Shown piece by piece: positions 7,502-15,597 of a stretch of DNA of 64,000 nucleotides. The position numbers and the translations under genes were made by a program. The notes below the pieces were generated by a model. The model had not been told where the DNA came from. It saw only the letters and a program-made list of their open reading frames with translations, and searched no databases. The DNA is taken from contig CAYMAS010000001.1 in NCBI GenBank assembly GCA_964388485.1, forward strand, positions 1-64,000. Reading direction: 5' to 3'. Position 1 is the first letter of the stretch. The number at the start of each line of letters is the position of its first letter. Source of the DNA: JBCDKH01 sp964388485 (GTDB lineage: Bacteria; Planctomycetota; Phycisphaerae; Tepidisphaerales; Tepidisphaeraceae).

Positions 7502-10030
7502 TCAATCCGCCACGACGGCGACGCGGCGAATGCGGGCGGCTTGGGGGGAGTCGGGGCCGTACGTGCCGTCGATGGCGGCCATGGTGCGGGCGAGGAAGCG
7601 GTCGGCGGCGGTGGCGTCCGTCTCGGCGAGGTGGGCGTGCCAGTCGAGGAGCCATTGCACCGGCGGGCGCGCGAGGGTCAGGGCTTCCTCGGCGCGGTCT
7701 TCGTGTTCGACGAGAATTGCGTCGGCCTCGGCGTCGCGGCCCGTGCGGCGGAGGAACTCCATCAGGGAGAGGTCAGCCCGCATTCGTGTCGGCGAGAACG
7801 GCGGACTGCCGGCCCAGCGGTCGCGGACGTCGAGGAGGATGTCGATCGCTTCCTCAAGGTCGCCGGGGGCGGCGCGGGCGTTGAGGCCGACGGCGAGGGA
7901 CGTTCGGCCGAACCAGGTTCCCTCGTGGTCCGGGCCATAGACGGCCGCCCGGCGTTCGGCACCGTCGCGGTAGAGCTCCACGGCCCGCTCGAAGTCGCCG
8001 GTGTTGAGGTAGGCGTTGCCGAGGTTGTGGAGCATCGACAGCGTTAGGGCGTGGCGTGGGCCGAGCAGCTTCTCCGCCAGCGCGTGAGCCTCGGCCGACG
8101 GTGTCAACGCTTTTTCGAACTCGCGGCGTCGAGCGTGGACGGAGGCCAACCCGCTGACGACGCGGACGTGCTGTTCGGACGCTTCGCCATGGTGGCGAAG
8201 GGTGTCGTCGCCGAGTCGTGTCAAGGCGGCCTCGGCCTCGTCGATTCGGTCGGTGTTGAGCAGGATGGCGAAGCGGCGGCCGCGGGCCTCGTAGGTCGTC
8301 GGATGGATCGGCCCGAGCTGGGCGATTGCCCGCGGGATCACTTCGTCCAGGACGCCTTCCGCCTCGTTCATCCGCCAGCTGCTGTAAAGCAGCCGGGACA
8401 AGGCGACTTGCGCTTCGAGCGTCCGCTCGTCGTCCGGCCCGGCGTGCTCTTGCAGCAACGCCACCGCCCGTCGCAGGTGGGGCTCGGCGGCTTCGAGCTG
8501 GTCCGTCTCGGAAAGTGTCCGCCCGATGACGCGGCGGAGGCGGGCTTCGATCAGCGGGCGGTCGTCGAACTCGCCGGCGATGCGCTTGTCCGCGGCGGCG
8601 AGAACCTGGGCAACCGTCACGTCGTGGGCACCGCCGCCGAACGGGTCGGTGGCCGAGAGCAGGTCTTCGAGGAACCCGCTGACGGCTTCGGATTCTGCGG
8701 CGGCGTCGCGGGCGCGGTCGCGTTCCTGCACGACGCGGGACGCGGCGTACGCGGCGACGCCGGCGATCATCAGGAGCACGACGGCGACGACGGCGACGCG
8801 GCCGCGGTGGCGGGCGATCCACTTACGGGCGAGGTAAAACAGCGTTGCCGGGCGGGCCTGGACCGGGCGGCCGTGGAGCCAGCGTTCGAGGTCGTCGATG
8901 AAGGCGGAGACTGTGGCGTAGCGGCGATTTGGTACGCGTTCGAGCGCCTTACCGACGATGGCGTCGAGGTCGCGGTCGATCGACGGATCGACGCTGCGGA
9001 GTCGGCGGGCGTCGGTCGTGGCGATGCGTTGGCGCACCTGCCAGTCGGTGCCGTCGAGGTCGTGGGGGTGGCTCCATGTAGGGTGGGCCCCGGCCCACCA
9101 TCCGGTTTCTACTTCATGGTCCGCAGATGGTGGGCCGGGGCCCACCCTACGGGTATCCACCACCATCTCGAACAGCACGACGCCAAGGCTGTAGACGTCG
9201 CTGCGAACATCGCCGTCTTCGTCGCGGCATTGCTCAGGGCTGGCGTAGGCGACGGTGCCGCGGACGGGGGCGTCGAGGCTGACGGACGACGTCGCGTCGC
9301 CGGCCATCTTGGCGAGGCCGAAGTCGACGACGACGGCGTTGCCCTCGTCGTCGACAAGGATGTTCGCCGGCTTGAGGTCCCGGTGGATCAGGCCCTTGGC
9401 GTGAGCGTGCTCTACTCCGCGGCAAGCGCCGAGGAAGAGCGTGACGGTCTCCCGTAGGGTGGGCCCAGGCCCACCATCTGCGTTCGGCTCGTCGTCAGAT
9501 GGTGGGCCGGGGCCCACCCTACGGCCGTCGACGAATTGCATCGCGAGGTACGGCACACCCCCACCACCCTCCACCTCGCCGGCGTCAAAGACGGTCGCGA
9601 CGTTGGGGTGGTCGAGCTGGCCGCCGAGTTCGGCTTCGCGAAGGAACCGCTGCCGGGCACGCTCGCTGGCGTGCTTCTGGCCGACGAGCAGCTTGAGGGC
9701 GACGCGCTTCTGCGTCACGGTGTGCGTCGCGTCGTAGACGACGCCGTTGGCCCCTTCGCCGACGCGGCGGACGATCTGGTACGGACCGATCGTCTCGGGC
9801 GTTGAGAAGTCGGTGAGGTCGTGGTGGGGGGTGTCGAAGCCGTCGAGGACGCTGCCCAGCGCCTGCAGCCGGTCCATCCGCTGCCGCATCGGCTCGATCA
9901 AGTCCGGCCGATCCTTGCAGACCTCCTCGGCCCCGTCGCGGCTGTCGGCATGGTGCCAGCGGGACAGCCGGCGGAGCAGTTCATCGTCCGCCGGCTGCGC
10001 CCCCGCATGTTCGGTATCAACGTCACGCAC
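7502..10030 (-). CDS. Membrane Ser/Thr protein kinase with TPR tail, carrying two in-frame repeat insertions
   Basis: This 842-residue receptor-like kinase has a cytosolic kinase domain (about 82-395). It shows the glycine loop GEGANGVVY (91-99), the ATP lysine in VALKLL (K113), the catalytic loop HRDLKPAN (216-223) and DFG (236-238). A transmembrane helix (about 412-430) and a C-terminal region of tetratricopeptide repeats (about 480-800) follow. Two palindromic repeats are translated inside the kinase domain. Residues about 170-191 lie just after the hinge (FVDG, then RVGPGPPS), and residues about 294-318 lie between helices F and G (RVGPGPPS ... WWAGAHPT). All catalytic motifs remain intact. 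The start is a GTG at 10030. The ECF sigma factor gene lies upstream on the same strand, a pairing typical of Planctomycetota ECF-STK signalling units. Confidence 0.9.
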   Translation of the reverse strand: MRDVDTEHAGAQPADDELLRRLSRWHHADSRDGAEEVCKDRPDLIEPMRQRMDRLQALGSVLDGFDTPHHDLTDFSTPETIGPYQIVRRVGEGANGVVYDATHTVTQKRVALKLLVGQKHASERARQRFLREAELGGQLDHPNVATVFDAGEVEGGGGVPYLAMQFVDGRRVGPGPPSDDEPNADGGPGPTLRETVTLFLGACRGVEHAHAKGLIHRDLKPANILVDDEGNAVVVDFGLAKMAGDATSSVSLDAPVRGTVAYASPEQCRDEDGDVRSDVYSLGVVLFEMVVDTRRVGPGPPSADHEVETGWWAGAHPTWSHPHDLDGTDWQVRQRIATTDARRLRSVDPSIDRDLDAIVGKALERVPNRRYATVSAFIDDLERWLHGRPVQARPATLFYLARKWIARHRGRVAVVAVVLLMIAGVAAYAASRVVQERDRARDAAAESEAVSGFLEDLLSATDPFGGGAHDVTVAQVLAAADKRIAGEFDDRPLIEARLRRVIGRTLSETDQLEAAEPHLRRAVALLQEHAGPDDERTLEAQVALSRLLYSSWRMNEAEGVLDEVIPRAIAQLGPIHPTTYEARGRRFAILLNTDRIDEAEAALTRLGDDTLRHHGEASEQHVRVVSGLASVHARRREFEKALTPSAEAHALAEKLLGPRHALTLSMLHNLGNAYLNTGDFERAVELYRDGAERRAAVYGPDHEGTWFGRTSLAVGLNARAAPGDLEEAIDILLDVRDRWAGSPPFSPTRMRADLSLMEFLRRTGRDAEADAILVEHEDRAEEALTLARPPVQWLLDWHAHLAETDATAADRFLARTMAAIDGTYGPDSPQAARIRRVAVVAD
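9078..9150. repeat. GTAGGGTGGGC palindrome, copy inside kinase gene (helix F-G loop)
   Basis: The outer arms GTAGGGTGGGCCCCGGCCC and its complement ending GGGCCCACCCTAC enclose a 23-nt centre. Each arm is itself palindromic (GGTGGGCC / GGCCCACC), giving a double hairpin inside a long stem. It is read as protein, in frame, in the kinase. Net length is 73 nt between GTA and TAC. Confidence 0.9.
9454..9522. repeat. GTAGGGTGGGC palindrome, second copy inside kinase gene (after hinge)
   Basis: This copy is 69 nt, exactly 23 codons, with the same arms as the copy 300 nt away but a different centre. It interrupts what would otherwise read FVDGR then LRETVTLF, the normal hinge-to-helix D sequence of this kinase class, without shifting the frame. 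Confidence 0.9.
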
Positions 10031-10083
10031 CTACCCCACCCCCTGCGTTAGCCGAAAGCGAAGTGTGACATGAGCCGGCACAA

Positions 10084-10152
10084 GTAGGGTGAGCCCCGGC
10101 CCACCATCGCCGTGGGAAGCATCGCCAGATGGTGGGCCGGGGCCCACCCTAC
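10084..10152. repeat. GTAGGGTGAGC palindrome between sigma factor and kinase
   Basis: This 69-nt copy has one mismatch in the left arm (GTAGGGTGAGCCCC). It begins 5 nt after the sigma factor stop codon and ends 53 nt before the kinase start. Its position would let it modulate read-through from the sigma gene into the kinase gene. Confidence 0.9.
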
Positions 10153-10157
10153 GGGGT

Positions 10158-10769
10158 TCACGCCAATGCATCGGCGAGGGCGACTTTGGCGTCGCCGAAG
10201 CGACGCCAGAACTGACGCGGCGAGATGCCGAGCAACGCGGCGGCTTCGGCACCGGACAGCCCCGTGTAACTGTGCAGCTCAATCGCCTCGCGTTGCTCGT
10301 CCGGCAGGGCATCGACCGCCCGTTGCAGCTCTTCGACGTCGAGCGGATCGACCGGCTCGGCACCATCCGCGTGATCCGTGCCGACGCGGTCGTCGTCCTT
10401 GGGCGAGTCGTGATGGCGATGTCGGCCCTCGGGCCCGAACGCAGAACGGTGCAGATCGACGAGCAGCCGACGCAGTTGCAGAGCGAACAGGCGGTAAAAG
10501 TGCAGCGGCGTCTGCGGCATCTGGGCCTCCATCGCCCGCATGAGCCGAAGGACGCCCTCCTGCATGATGTCGTCGCTCGGCGACCACCGGCGGAGCCGTG
10601 GAAAACGGTTCAGGTGCATTGTCGCCATCGCCCGCATGCGATCGGCGGCAAGTTCGAAGACGCGCTCGCTCGCGATGGGGTCGTCGCACGCGGCGAGCAG
10701 GGCGCGTTCGAGCGTACCAGCCTTCGGCGTCGCCTTGCGAGCGGGTTCATCAATGGTAGCCGTCCCCAT
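10158..10769 (-). CDS. ECF-type RNA polymerase sigma factor
   Basis: The 203-residue protein has the two-domain layout of extracytoplasmic-function sigma factors. A sigma-2 region (about 30-110, with LRRWSPSDDIMQEGVLRLM) binds the -10 element and core polymerase. A sigma-4 helix-turn-helix (about 145-200, with DALPDEQREAIELHSYTGLS and EAAALLGISPRQFWRRF) binds -35. An Asp/His-rich linker joins them. No anti-sigma factor gene is adjacent. Instead the next gene on the strand is a membrane Ser/Thr kinase, so phosphorylation may control this sigma factor, as is known for some ECF groups and proposed for planctomycetal ones. The gap upstream (10770-11005) shows no gene. Confidence 0.9.
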   Translation of the reverse strand: MGTATIDEPARKATPKAGTLERALLAACDDPIASERVFELAADRMRAMATMHLNRFPRLRRWSPSDDIMQEGVLRLMRAMEAQMPQTPLHFYRLFALQLRRLLVDLHRSAFGPEGRHRHHDSPKDDDRVGTDHADGAEPVDPLDVEELQRAVDALPDEQREAIELHSYTGLSGAEAAALLGISPRQFWRRFGDAKVALADALA

Positions 10770-11005
10770 GCGGCGGGGATGATGCGTTATTGCGACGGCC
10801 GATGCAAGATGCGAGAGCGGGGGTCTACATCACGCTCATGCTGTCCGCTCCACCGGTAGCACACGAAGCGTCGTCATCTGCGTGCGGAAGCACGACGACT
10901 CCGTGAGATGCCACGTGGTACAGCGGCAGCGTCGAGAAGGATGCGGTCCGCCAGGCGGTGGCGACTACAGGCACGTTCACCCGCTCCGCGATCGTGCTGG
11001 CCGGC

Positions 11006-11872
11006 TCAATTGTCGTCGGTCACGGCGTCGCCAACATCATCGAGCAGTTCACCGTATCCCGGAACCGGCGTTTCGCGGTCGAGGTATTCCTTGTAGAGGC
11101 GTTCGTCCTGCTTAATAGCGGCGATGCCGTCGAAGTCGGGTTCGGCGGCGAGGGTGGCGGCGAGGCTACCAAAGCCGCAGAGGGTGGTGAAGGCGAACAG
11201 GCCGACGCAGGCGAAACCCCAGAGGCGCTGGGCCTGGGCGGTGATGGTCAGACCCCAGGTGATGCCCGCCGTCCAGAAGCCGTTGGAGAGGTGGAAGGTC
11301 GCGGCGAGGATGCCGATGGGGTAGATGACCCACCCGACCCACCAGGCGGCGTGCATGTGGTTGACGGTGGTCTGGGTGGCGAGGCCGGGGATGAAGGTGA
11401 CGCGGTCGCCGAAGTCGCCGCCGATGACGCCCTTCATGGTCAGGACGTGGAAAGCGATGAAGAGGAGCAGGACCCAGCTCGAGGCGCGTTGGAGGGTGTA
11501 GGCCCAGTTCTTCGGGTAGCCGTAGCTGGTGACGTTTTGGCGTCCGCTGATGGCGACGAGGATGCCGTAGCCGGCGTGGAAGAGGAGTGGGATGAGGATG
11601 GCCGTCCACTCGATGGCGACGAGGAAGGGCAGGTCGTGGATCTTGTCGACCTGCGACTGGTAGACGTCGCTAGGAACCTTATCGCCGCCGAAGAGGGCGG
11701 GGAAGTTGGCCTGGAGCAGCGTCGCGTTGACGAGCAGGTGGACGACGATGTACCCGCCGAAGATGACGCCCATGAGTGAGTGGAGGCGTCGCAGGCCGAA
11801 GCGGTGCTTGTGCAGGAAGCCGCTGAGGCCGTTGGAGGAGTCGCTGCTGTTGTTCGGAGTGAAAGCGGTCAT
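11006..11872 (-). CDS. sdhC: Succinate dehydrogenase cytochrome b subunit (b558 family)
   Basis: The 288-residue integral membrane protein anchors succinate dehydrogenase/fumarate reductase and carries heme b. It has five hydrophobic helices: near residues 28-50 (LMGVIFGGYIVVHLL), 85-110, 130-150, 180-205 and 225-255. Histidines for heme ligation lie in YIVVHLLVNA, LLFHAGYG, FIAFHVLTM and MHAAWWVGW. The C-terminus is hydrophilic. ATG 11872 is chosen because a TACCAT box lies 10 nt upstream; ATG 11884 is the alternative. The flavoprotein and iron-sulfur subunits, normally directly downstream, are absent here: the next gene on this strand is the sigma factor. Confidence 0.85.
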   Translation of the reverse strand: MTAFTPNNSSDSSNGLSGFLHKHRFGLRRLHSLMGVIFGGYIVVHLLVNATLLQANFPALFGGDKVPSDVYQSQVDKIHDLPFLVAIEWTAILIPLLFHAGYGILVAISGRQNVTSYGYPKNWAYTLQRASSWVLLLFIAFHVLTMKGVIGGDFGDRVTFIPGLATQTTVNHMHAAWWVGWVIYPIGILAATFHLSNGFWTAGITWGLTITAQAQRLWGFACVGLFAFTTLCGFGSLAATLAAEPDFDGIAAIKQDERLYKEYLDRETPVPGYGELLDDVGDAVTDDN

Positions 11873-11882
11873 CGGCGGCGAC

Positions 11883-11888
11883 ATGGTA
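11883..11888 (-). promoter_or_regulatory. -10 box TACCAT before sdhC
   Basis: TACCAT on the minus strand lies 10 nt upstream of ATG 11872 and overlaps the alternative ATG at 11884. It matches the TANNNT boxes found before many genes in this window. Confidence 0.35.
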
Positions 11889-11939
11889 CGGCCCGATGAC
11901 CCGCCGTTGCACGTTTCGGCTGCGTCAAAAGTGCGGCGA

Positions 11940-11945
11940 TACGCT
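11940..11945 (+). promoter_or_regulatory. -10 box TACGCT before ligA
   Basis: TACGCT ends 5 nt before GTG 11951. This predicts transcription starting at the start codon and supports GTG 11951 over ATG 11981. Confidence 0.55.
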
Positions 11946-11950
11946 GCAGT

Positions 11951-14188
11951 GTGAGTCGCCAGAAGGTCGAAAGTCGCCGAATGGTCACCAGTCGCCAGAG
12001 GGTCGAGGAGCTTCGCAACGAGATTCGCCGACACGACCGGCTCTACTACGTCGAGGCAAAGCCGGAGTTGACGGATCGGCAGTACGACACACTTTACAAG
12101 GAGCTGGTCGACCTCGAGGCGGCTGATCCCGAATCGGTCACAGAGGACTCGCCGACGCAGCGTGTCGGCGGCGAGCCGGTGAGTGGGTTTGAGAAGGTGA
12201 AGCACAGCGTGCCGATGCTGAGTATCGACAACACGTACGCGGCGGAAGACTTTCGAGAGTGGGACGCCCGCATCCGCAAAGAGGCGGGCGACGTGCGGTA
12301 CGTGCTGGAGCCCAAGGTCGACGGGGTTGCGGCGGGGTTACGGTACGAAGAAGGCAAGCTGGTCCTTGTCGCGACACGCGGCGACGGCACGACGGGGGAC
12401 GACATCACGGTCAATGGACGGGCGGTGCGGTCGATCCCGATGACGCTCGCCGGCGATGCTCCGGAGGTGCTGGAGGTGCGTGGTGAAATCTACATGCCGA
12501 GCGAAAGCTTCGTGGCGCTCAACTCGTCGGAGGAACAGGCGTTCGACGAGAAGAAGGCGAAGCTTCAGGCCGACGCCGACGCGGCGGAGGGCGAGAAGGC
12601 GGACAAGCTGCGTGAGCGAATCAGCAAGATAGTCTTCGAGCCCTTCATGAACCCCCGCAACGCGACGGCGGGCACGCTCAAGCAACGGGACCCGAAGGTC
12701 GTTGCGGAACGGAACCTCCGCTTCGTCGCCCACGGCCTTGGCGAAGTGATCGGGCTCGATCTCACGAGCTTCCACGCCACGCTCGAAGCCCTCCGCGGAT
12801 TCGGCATCCCGACCAACCCGCACACGCAGCAGGCGTCGACGGCCGACGAGGCGCTGGCGAAAATCGACGACTTCGGCAGCAAGGTGCGGACGAAGCTCGA
12901 CTACCAGACGGACGGCGTCGTGGTGAAGGTCGACGACCTGCGGCAACGCGAGCAGCTGGGCGTTCGCAGCAAGAGCCCGCGCTGGCTCATCGCTTACAAG
13001 TTCCCCGCTGAGCAGGCGCAGACGACGCTCAACGACGTCACCTGGCAGGTCGGCAAGAACGGCAGCGTCACGCCGGTTGCGGAACTCGAGCCGGTGTACC
13101 TGGCCGGCACGACGGTCAAGCGGGCGACGATGCACAACCGCGACCAGATCGAGAAGCTCGGCGTGCGCATCGGTGACCTTGTGACGGTCGAGAAGGCGGG
13201 TGAGATCATCCCGCAGGTCGTCGCCGTCGCCGAGCAGCGGGGCGAGGCGGCCGTGCCGGTGCCGGAGAGGTGCCCGGCGTGCGAGGTGAAGCTGACCATC
13301 GAGCCGCTCAAGCCGGACTACAAGGGGTGGCGGTGCCTCAACGCCGACTGCCCGGACCACTTCGTCCGCCGCCAGCGGAAGAAGCTGCCGGAGAAGTGCC
13401 CGACGTGCGATCTCGACAAGATCGAAGAGCTCGGCGAAGGCATCGATCTGCTCTGCATGAACGATGACTGCCCGAAGAAGCGGGTCGAGCGGATCAAGTG
13501 GTTCTGCGCCCGCGGGCAGATGGACGTCGACCGGCTGGGCGAGAAGCTCATCGAGGCCCTGCATGATGCCGGGAAGCTGTCGGGCTTCCCCGACATCTAT
13601 CGGCTGACGCGGGACGATCTGATGGCGGTGGAGCGGATGGGTGAGAAGGGGGCGGACAACGTGCTGGCGGGCATCGAGGCGAGTAAGTCGCGGCCGCTGG
13701 CGAAGCTGATCCACGGCCTGGGCATCCGCCATGTCGGCGGCACCGCGGGCAGGCTCTTCGCCGAGTCGTTCGGCAGCCTCGACAGGCTCAAGGAGGCGTC
13801 GCGTGAAGACCTCGCGGCGGTCGAGGGCATCGGCGACGTCATCGCCGGCAGCTTCCGTGACTGGCTCGACGACGGCGGCATCGGCGTACTGGAAGAGCTG
13901 CAGTCGCTCGGCGTCGACCCGAAGCAGGACGTCGCCGCCGCCGCGCCCGCCGACGGGCCCCTGGCGGGCAAGAGCGTCGTCGTCACCGGCAGCCTCGAGC
14001 ACTTCACCCGCGACTCCATCAACGACCGCATCCGCCAGCTCGGCGGCAAGGCGGGCTCCAGCGTCAGCAAGAAGACCGACCTCCTCGTCGCCGGTGCCAA
14101 GGCCGGCAGCAAGCTCAAGAAGGCGACGGAACTCGGCGTCGAGACGCTTGACGAACAAGGGTTCCTCGAACGATTTGGTGCCTCCTGA
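11951..14188 (+). CDS. ligA: NAD-dependent DNA ligase LigA with two zinc fingers
   Basis: LigA seals nicks in replication and repair using NAD. The 745-residue protein has the Ia region with HDRLYYV (about 28-34), the adenylation domain with catalytic lysine K122 in EPKVDG, an OB fold (TWQVGKNGSVTPVAEL), helix-hairpin-helix repeats and a C-terminal BRCT domain (about 660-745). A charged helical insertion (about 197-220, KLQADADAAEGEKADKLRER) lies in the adenylation domain. Uniquely, the single Cys4 zinc finger is followed by a second complete Cys4 set: C441/C444/C462/C467 and C483/C486/C502/C507. GTG 11951 is preferred because a TACGCT box sits 5 nt before it; ATG 11981 would give a conventional N-terminus. 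Confidence 0.95.
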   Translation: MSRQKVESRRMVTSRQRVEELRNEIRRHDRLYYVEAKPELTDRQYDTLYKELVDLEAADPESVTEDSPTQRVGGEPVSGFEKVKHSVPMLSIDNTYAAEDFREWDARIRKEAGDVRYVLEPKVDGVAAGLRYEEGKLVLVATRGDGTTGDDITVNGRAVRSIPMTLAGDAPEVLEVRGEIYMPSESFVALNSSEEQAFDEKKAKLQADADAAEGEKADKLRERISKIVFEPFMNPRNATAGTLKQRDPKVVAERNLRFVAHGLGEVIGLDLTSFHATLEALRGFGIPTNPHTQQASTADEALAKIDDFGSKVRTKLDYQTDGVVVKVDDLRQREQLGVRSKSPRWLIAYKFPAEQAQTTLNDVTWQVGKNGSVTPVAELEPVYLAGTTVKRATMHNRDQIEKLGVRIGDLVTVEKAGEIIPQVVAVAEQRGEAAVPVPERCPACEVKLTIEPLKPDYKGWRCLNADCPDHFVRRQRKKLPEKCPTCDLDKIEELGEGIDLLCMNDDCPKKRVERIKWFCARGQMDVDRLGEKLIEALHDAGKLSGFPDIYRLTRDDLMAVERMGEKGADNVLAGIEASKSRPLAKLIHGLGIRHVGGTAGRLFAESFGSLDRLKEASREDLAAVEGIGDVIAGSFRDWLDDGGIGVLEELQSLGVDPKQDVAAAAPADGPLAGKSVVVTGSLEHFTRDSINDRIRQLGGKAGSSVSKKTDLLVAGAKAGSKLKKATELGVETLDEQGFLERFGAS

Positions 14189-14335
14189 TCCGACCGCTTG
14201 TCAAGAACTTGGCAGAAGCGTTCCGAAACGTTGAAAGCTGACTTTTGCACGTTTCGAGCATCCGAACCAGCCGCATACTGCAGCCTCATCCATCTCCACC
14301 ACGAGCCCCATCGGCCTAGAACCCGCCGCTCCACG

Positions 14336-15511
14336 ATGAATCAGACGTACGACATCGACTTCCAGGTCCCCTTCACCCACCGCCTCCGCTTCACCGGCGA
14401 CGTCCTCGGCGGCGACGAGCAACAGCTGCTCGACGTCCTCATGCCGATCGACCAGAAGGTCCGCGTCCTCTTCGTCGTCGATGCCGGCGTCTCGGAGGGC
14501 GACCCGACGCTCCTGCCCCGCCTCCGCGACTTCGTCAGCCGTAACAGCGACCGCGTCGAGCAGGTGAACTCGATCGTCGAGATCCCCGGCGGCGAGGCGT
14601 GCAAGAACGATCCCAAGGTCGTCGACGGCCTGCTCAAAGCACTCAACGACAACGACGTCGACCGCCGCAACTACGTCCTCGTCGTCGGCGGTGGGGCCGT
14701 CCTCGACGCCGTCGGCTTCGCGGCGGCCGTGGCCCACCGTGGCGTCCGGCTCATCCGCCTGCCGACCACGACGCTCGCCCAGGACGACAGCGGCATCGGC
14801 GTCAAGAACGCGGTCAACCTCTTCGGCAAGAAGAACTGGAAGGGCTCGTTCGCGGTGCCGTGGGCGGTCATCAACGATGCCAAGTTGCTCGAGACGTTGC
14901 CCGATCGCGACTTCCGGTGCGGCTTCACGGAGGCGGTGAAGGTCAGCCTGCTCAAGGACGGCGACTTCTTCGGCCGCATCTGCCGCGACGCCCGCCGCAT
15001 CGCCCGCCGCGACATGGATGCGGCCCTGCCTGTCATCGAGGAGTCGGCCGTGTGGCACCTCAGGCACATCACCGAGGGCGGCGACCCGTTCGAAATGCTC
15101 GAGGCCCGACCGCTCGACTACGGCCACTGGTCGGCCCACAAGCTCGAGCAGATGACCAACTTCCGCCTGCGGCACGGCGAGGCGGTCGGCATCGGCATCG
15201 CCATCGACTGCCACTACGCCCACCGCAAGCTCGGCATGACAGCCGCCGACGTCGGGCGCGTCATCGCCTGCCTGAAGGACCTGGGCGTGCCGCTGAGCGA
15301 TAAGAGCCTGGCCGATGAGGACGCGTTGCTCGACGGCCTCGAGGAGTTCCGCCAGCACCTCGGCGGCCGGCTCACGATCACGATGGTCCAATCGCCCGGC
15401 GAGGCGATCGACCTCCACGAAATCGACATGGACGTGATGCGCGACAGCATCCGGGCTGTTCGCGAGACGCTTGATCGCAAGGCAGCCAAGCCCGCCCCCC
15501 TCCACGCCTGA
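14336..15511 (+). CDS. 3-dehydroquinate-synthase-like cyclase (EboD type)
   Basis: The 391-residue protein belongs to the dehydroquinate synthase / sugar-phosphate cyclase superfamily, NAD- and metal-dependent enzymes that close heptulose phosphates into carbocycles. It shows the NAD motif VVGGGAVLDAVGFAA (117-131) and PTTTLAQDDSGIGVKN (143-158). The three metal ligands are E199 (FTEAVK), H264/H268 (YGHWSAHKLE) and H280 (RHGEAVG). The blocks PGGEACKNDP and GDPFEMLEARPLDYGHW resemble the dehydroquinate-synthase-like member of the ebo clusters rather than housekeeping AroB. The product may thus be a cyclitol other than dehydroquinate (inference). The start ATG 14336 follows a 147-nt gap after ligA. 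It opens the YcaO-containing gene set. Confidence 0.85.
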   Translation: MNQTYDIDFQVPFTHRLRFTGDVLGGDEQQLLDVLMPIDQKVRVLFVVDAGVSEGDPTLLPRLRDFVSRNSDRVEQVNSIVEIPGGEACKNDPKVVDGLLKALNDNDVDRRNYVLVVGGGAVLDAVGFAAAVAHRGVRLIRLPTTTLAQDDSGIGVKNAVNLFGKKNWKGSFAVPWAVINDAKLLETLPDRDFRCGFTEAVKVSLLKDGDFFGRICRDARRIARRDMDAALPVIEESAVWHLRHITEGGDPFEMLEARPLDYGHWSAHKLEQMTNFRLRHGEAVGIGIAIDCHYAHRKLGMTAADVGRVIACLKDLGVPLSDKSLADEDALLDGLEEFRQHLGGRLTITMVQSPGEAIDLHEIDMDVMRDSIRAVRETLDRKAAKPAPLHA

Positions 15512-15512
15512 C

Positions 15513-15580
15513 GTGGCACGGCCTTCAGGCCGTGTCTGCCGCTGTGCCCACCCAGTTCCACGGCCTGAAGGCCGTGCCAC
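15513..15580. repeat. GTGGCACGGCC palindrome after cyclase gene
   Basis: The arms GTGGCACGGCCTTCAGGCC (15513 on) and its complement ending GGCCGTGCCAC (to 15580) enclose a 24-nt centre. Each arm is itself palindromic around CTTCAG. It starts one base after the cyclase stop codon. The design is the same double hairpin as the GTAGGGTGGGC family, but the sequence differs. Confidence 0.85.
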
Positions 15581-15597
15581 GGCACGACGTTAGACCG

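Noticed and set aside
10770..11005. A small gene or tRNA in the gap between sigma factor and sdhC
   Set aside because: No cloverleaf and no frame with normal codon bias was found; apparent frames are short and lack a convincing start.
12338..14158. 606-codon minus-strand open frame opposite ligA, and similar long frames opposite cyclase, M16 and other genes
   Set aside because: All show the same shadow composition and lack motifs, while the opposite strand has complete known proteins.
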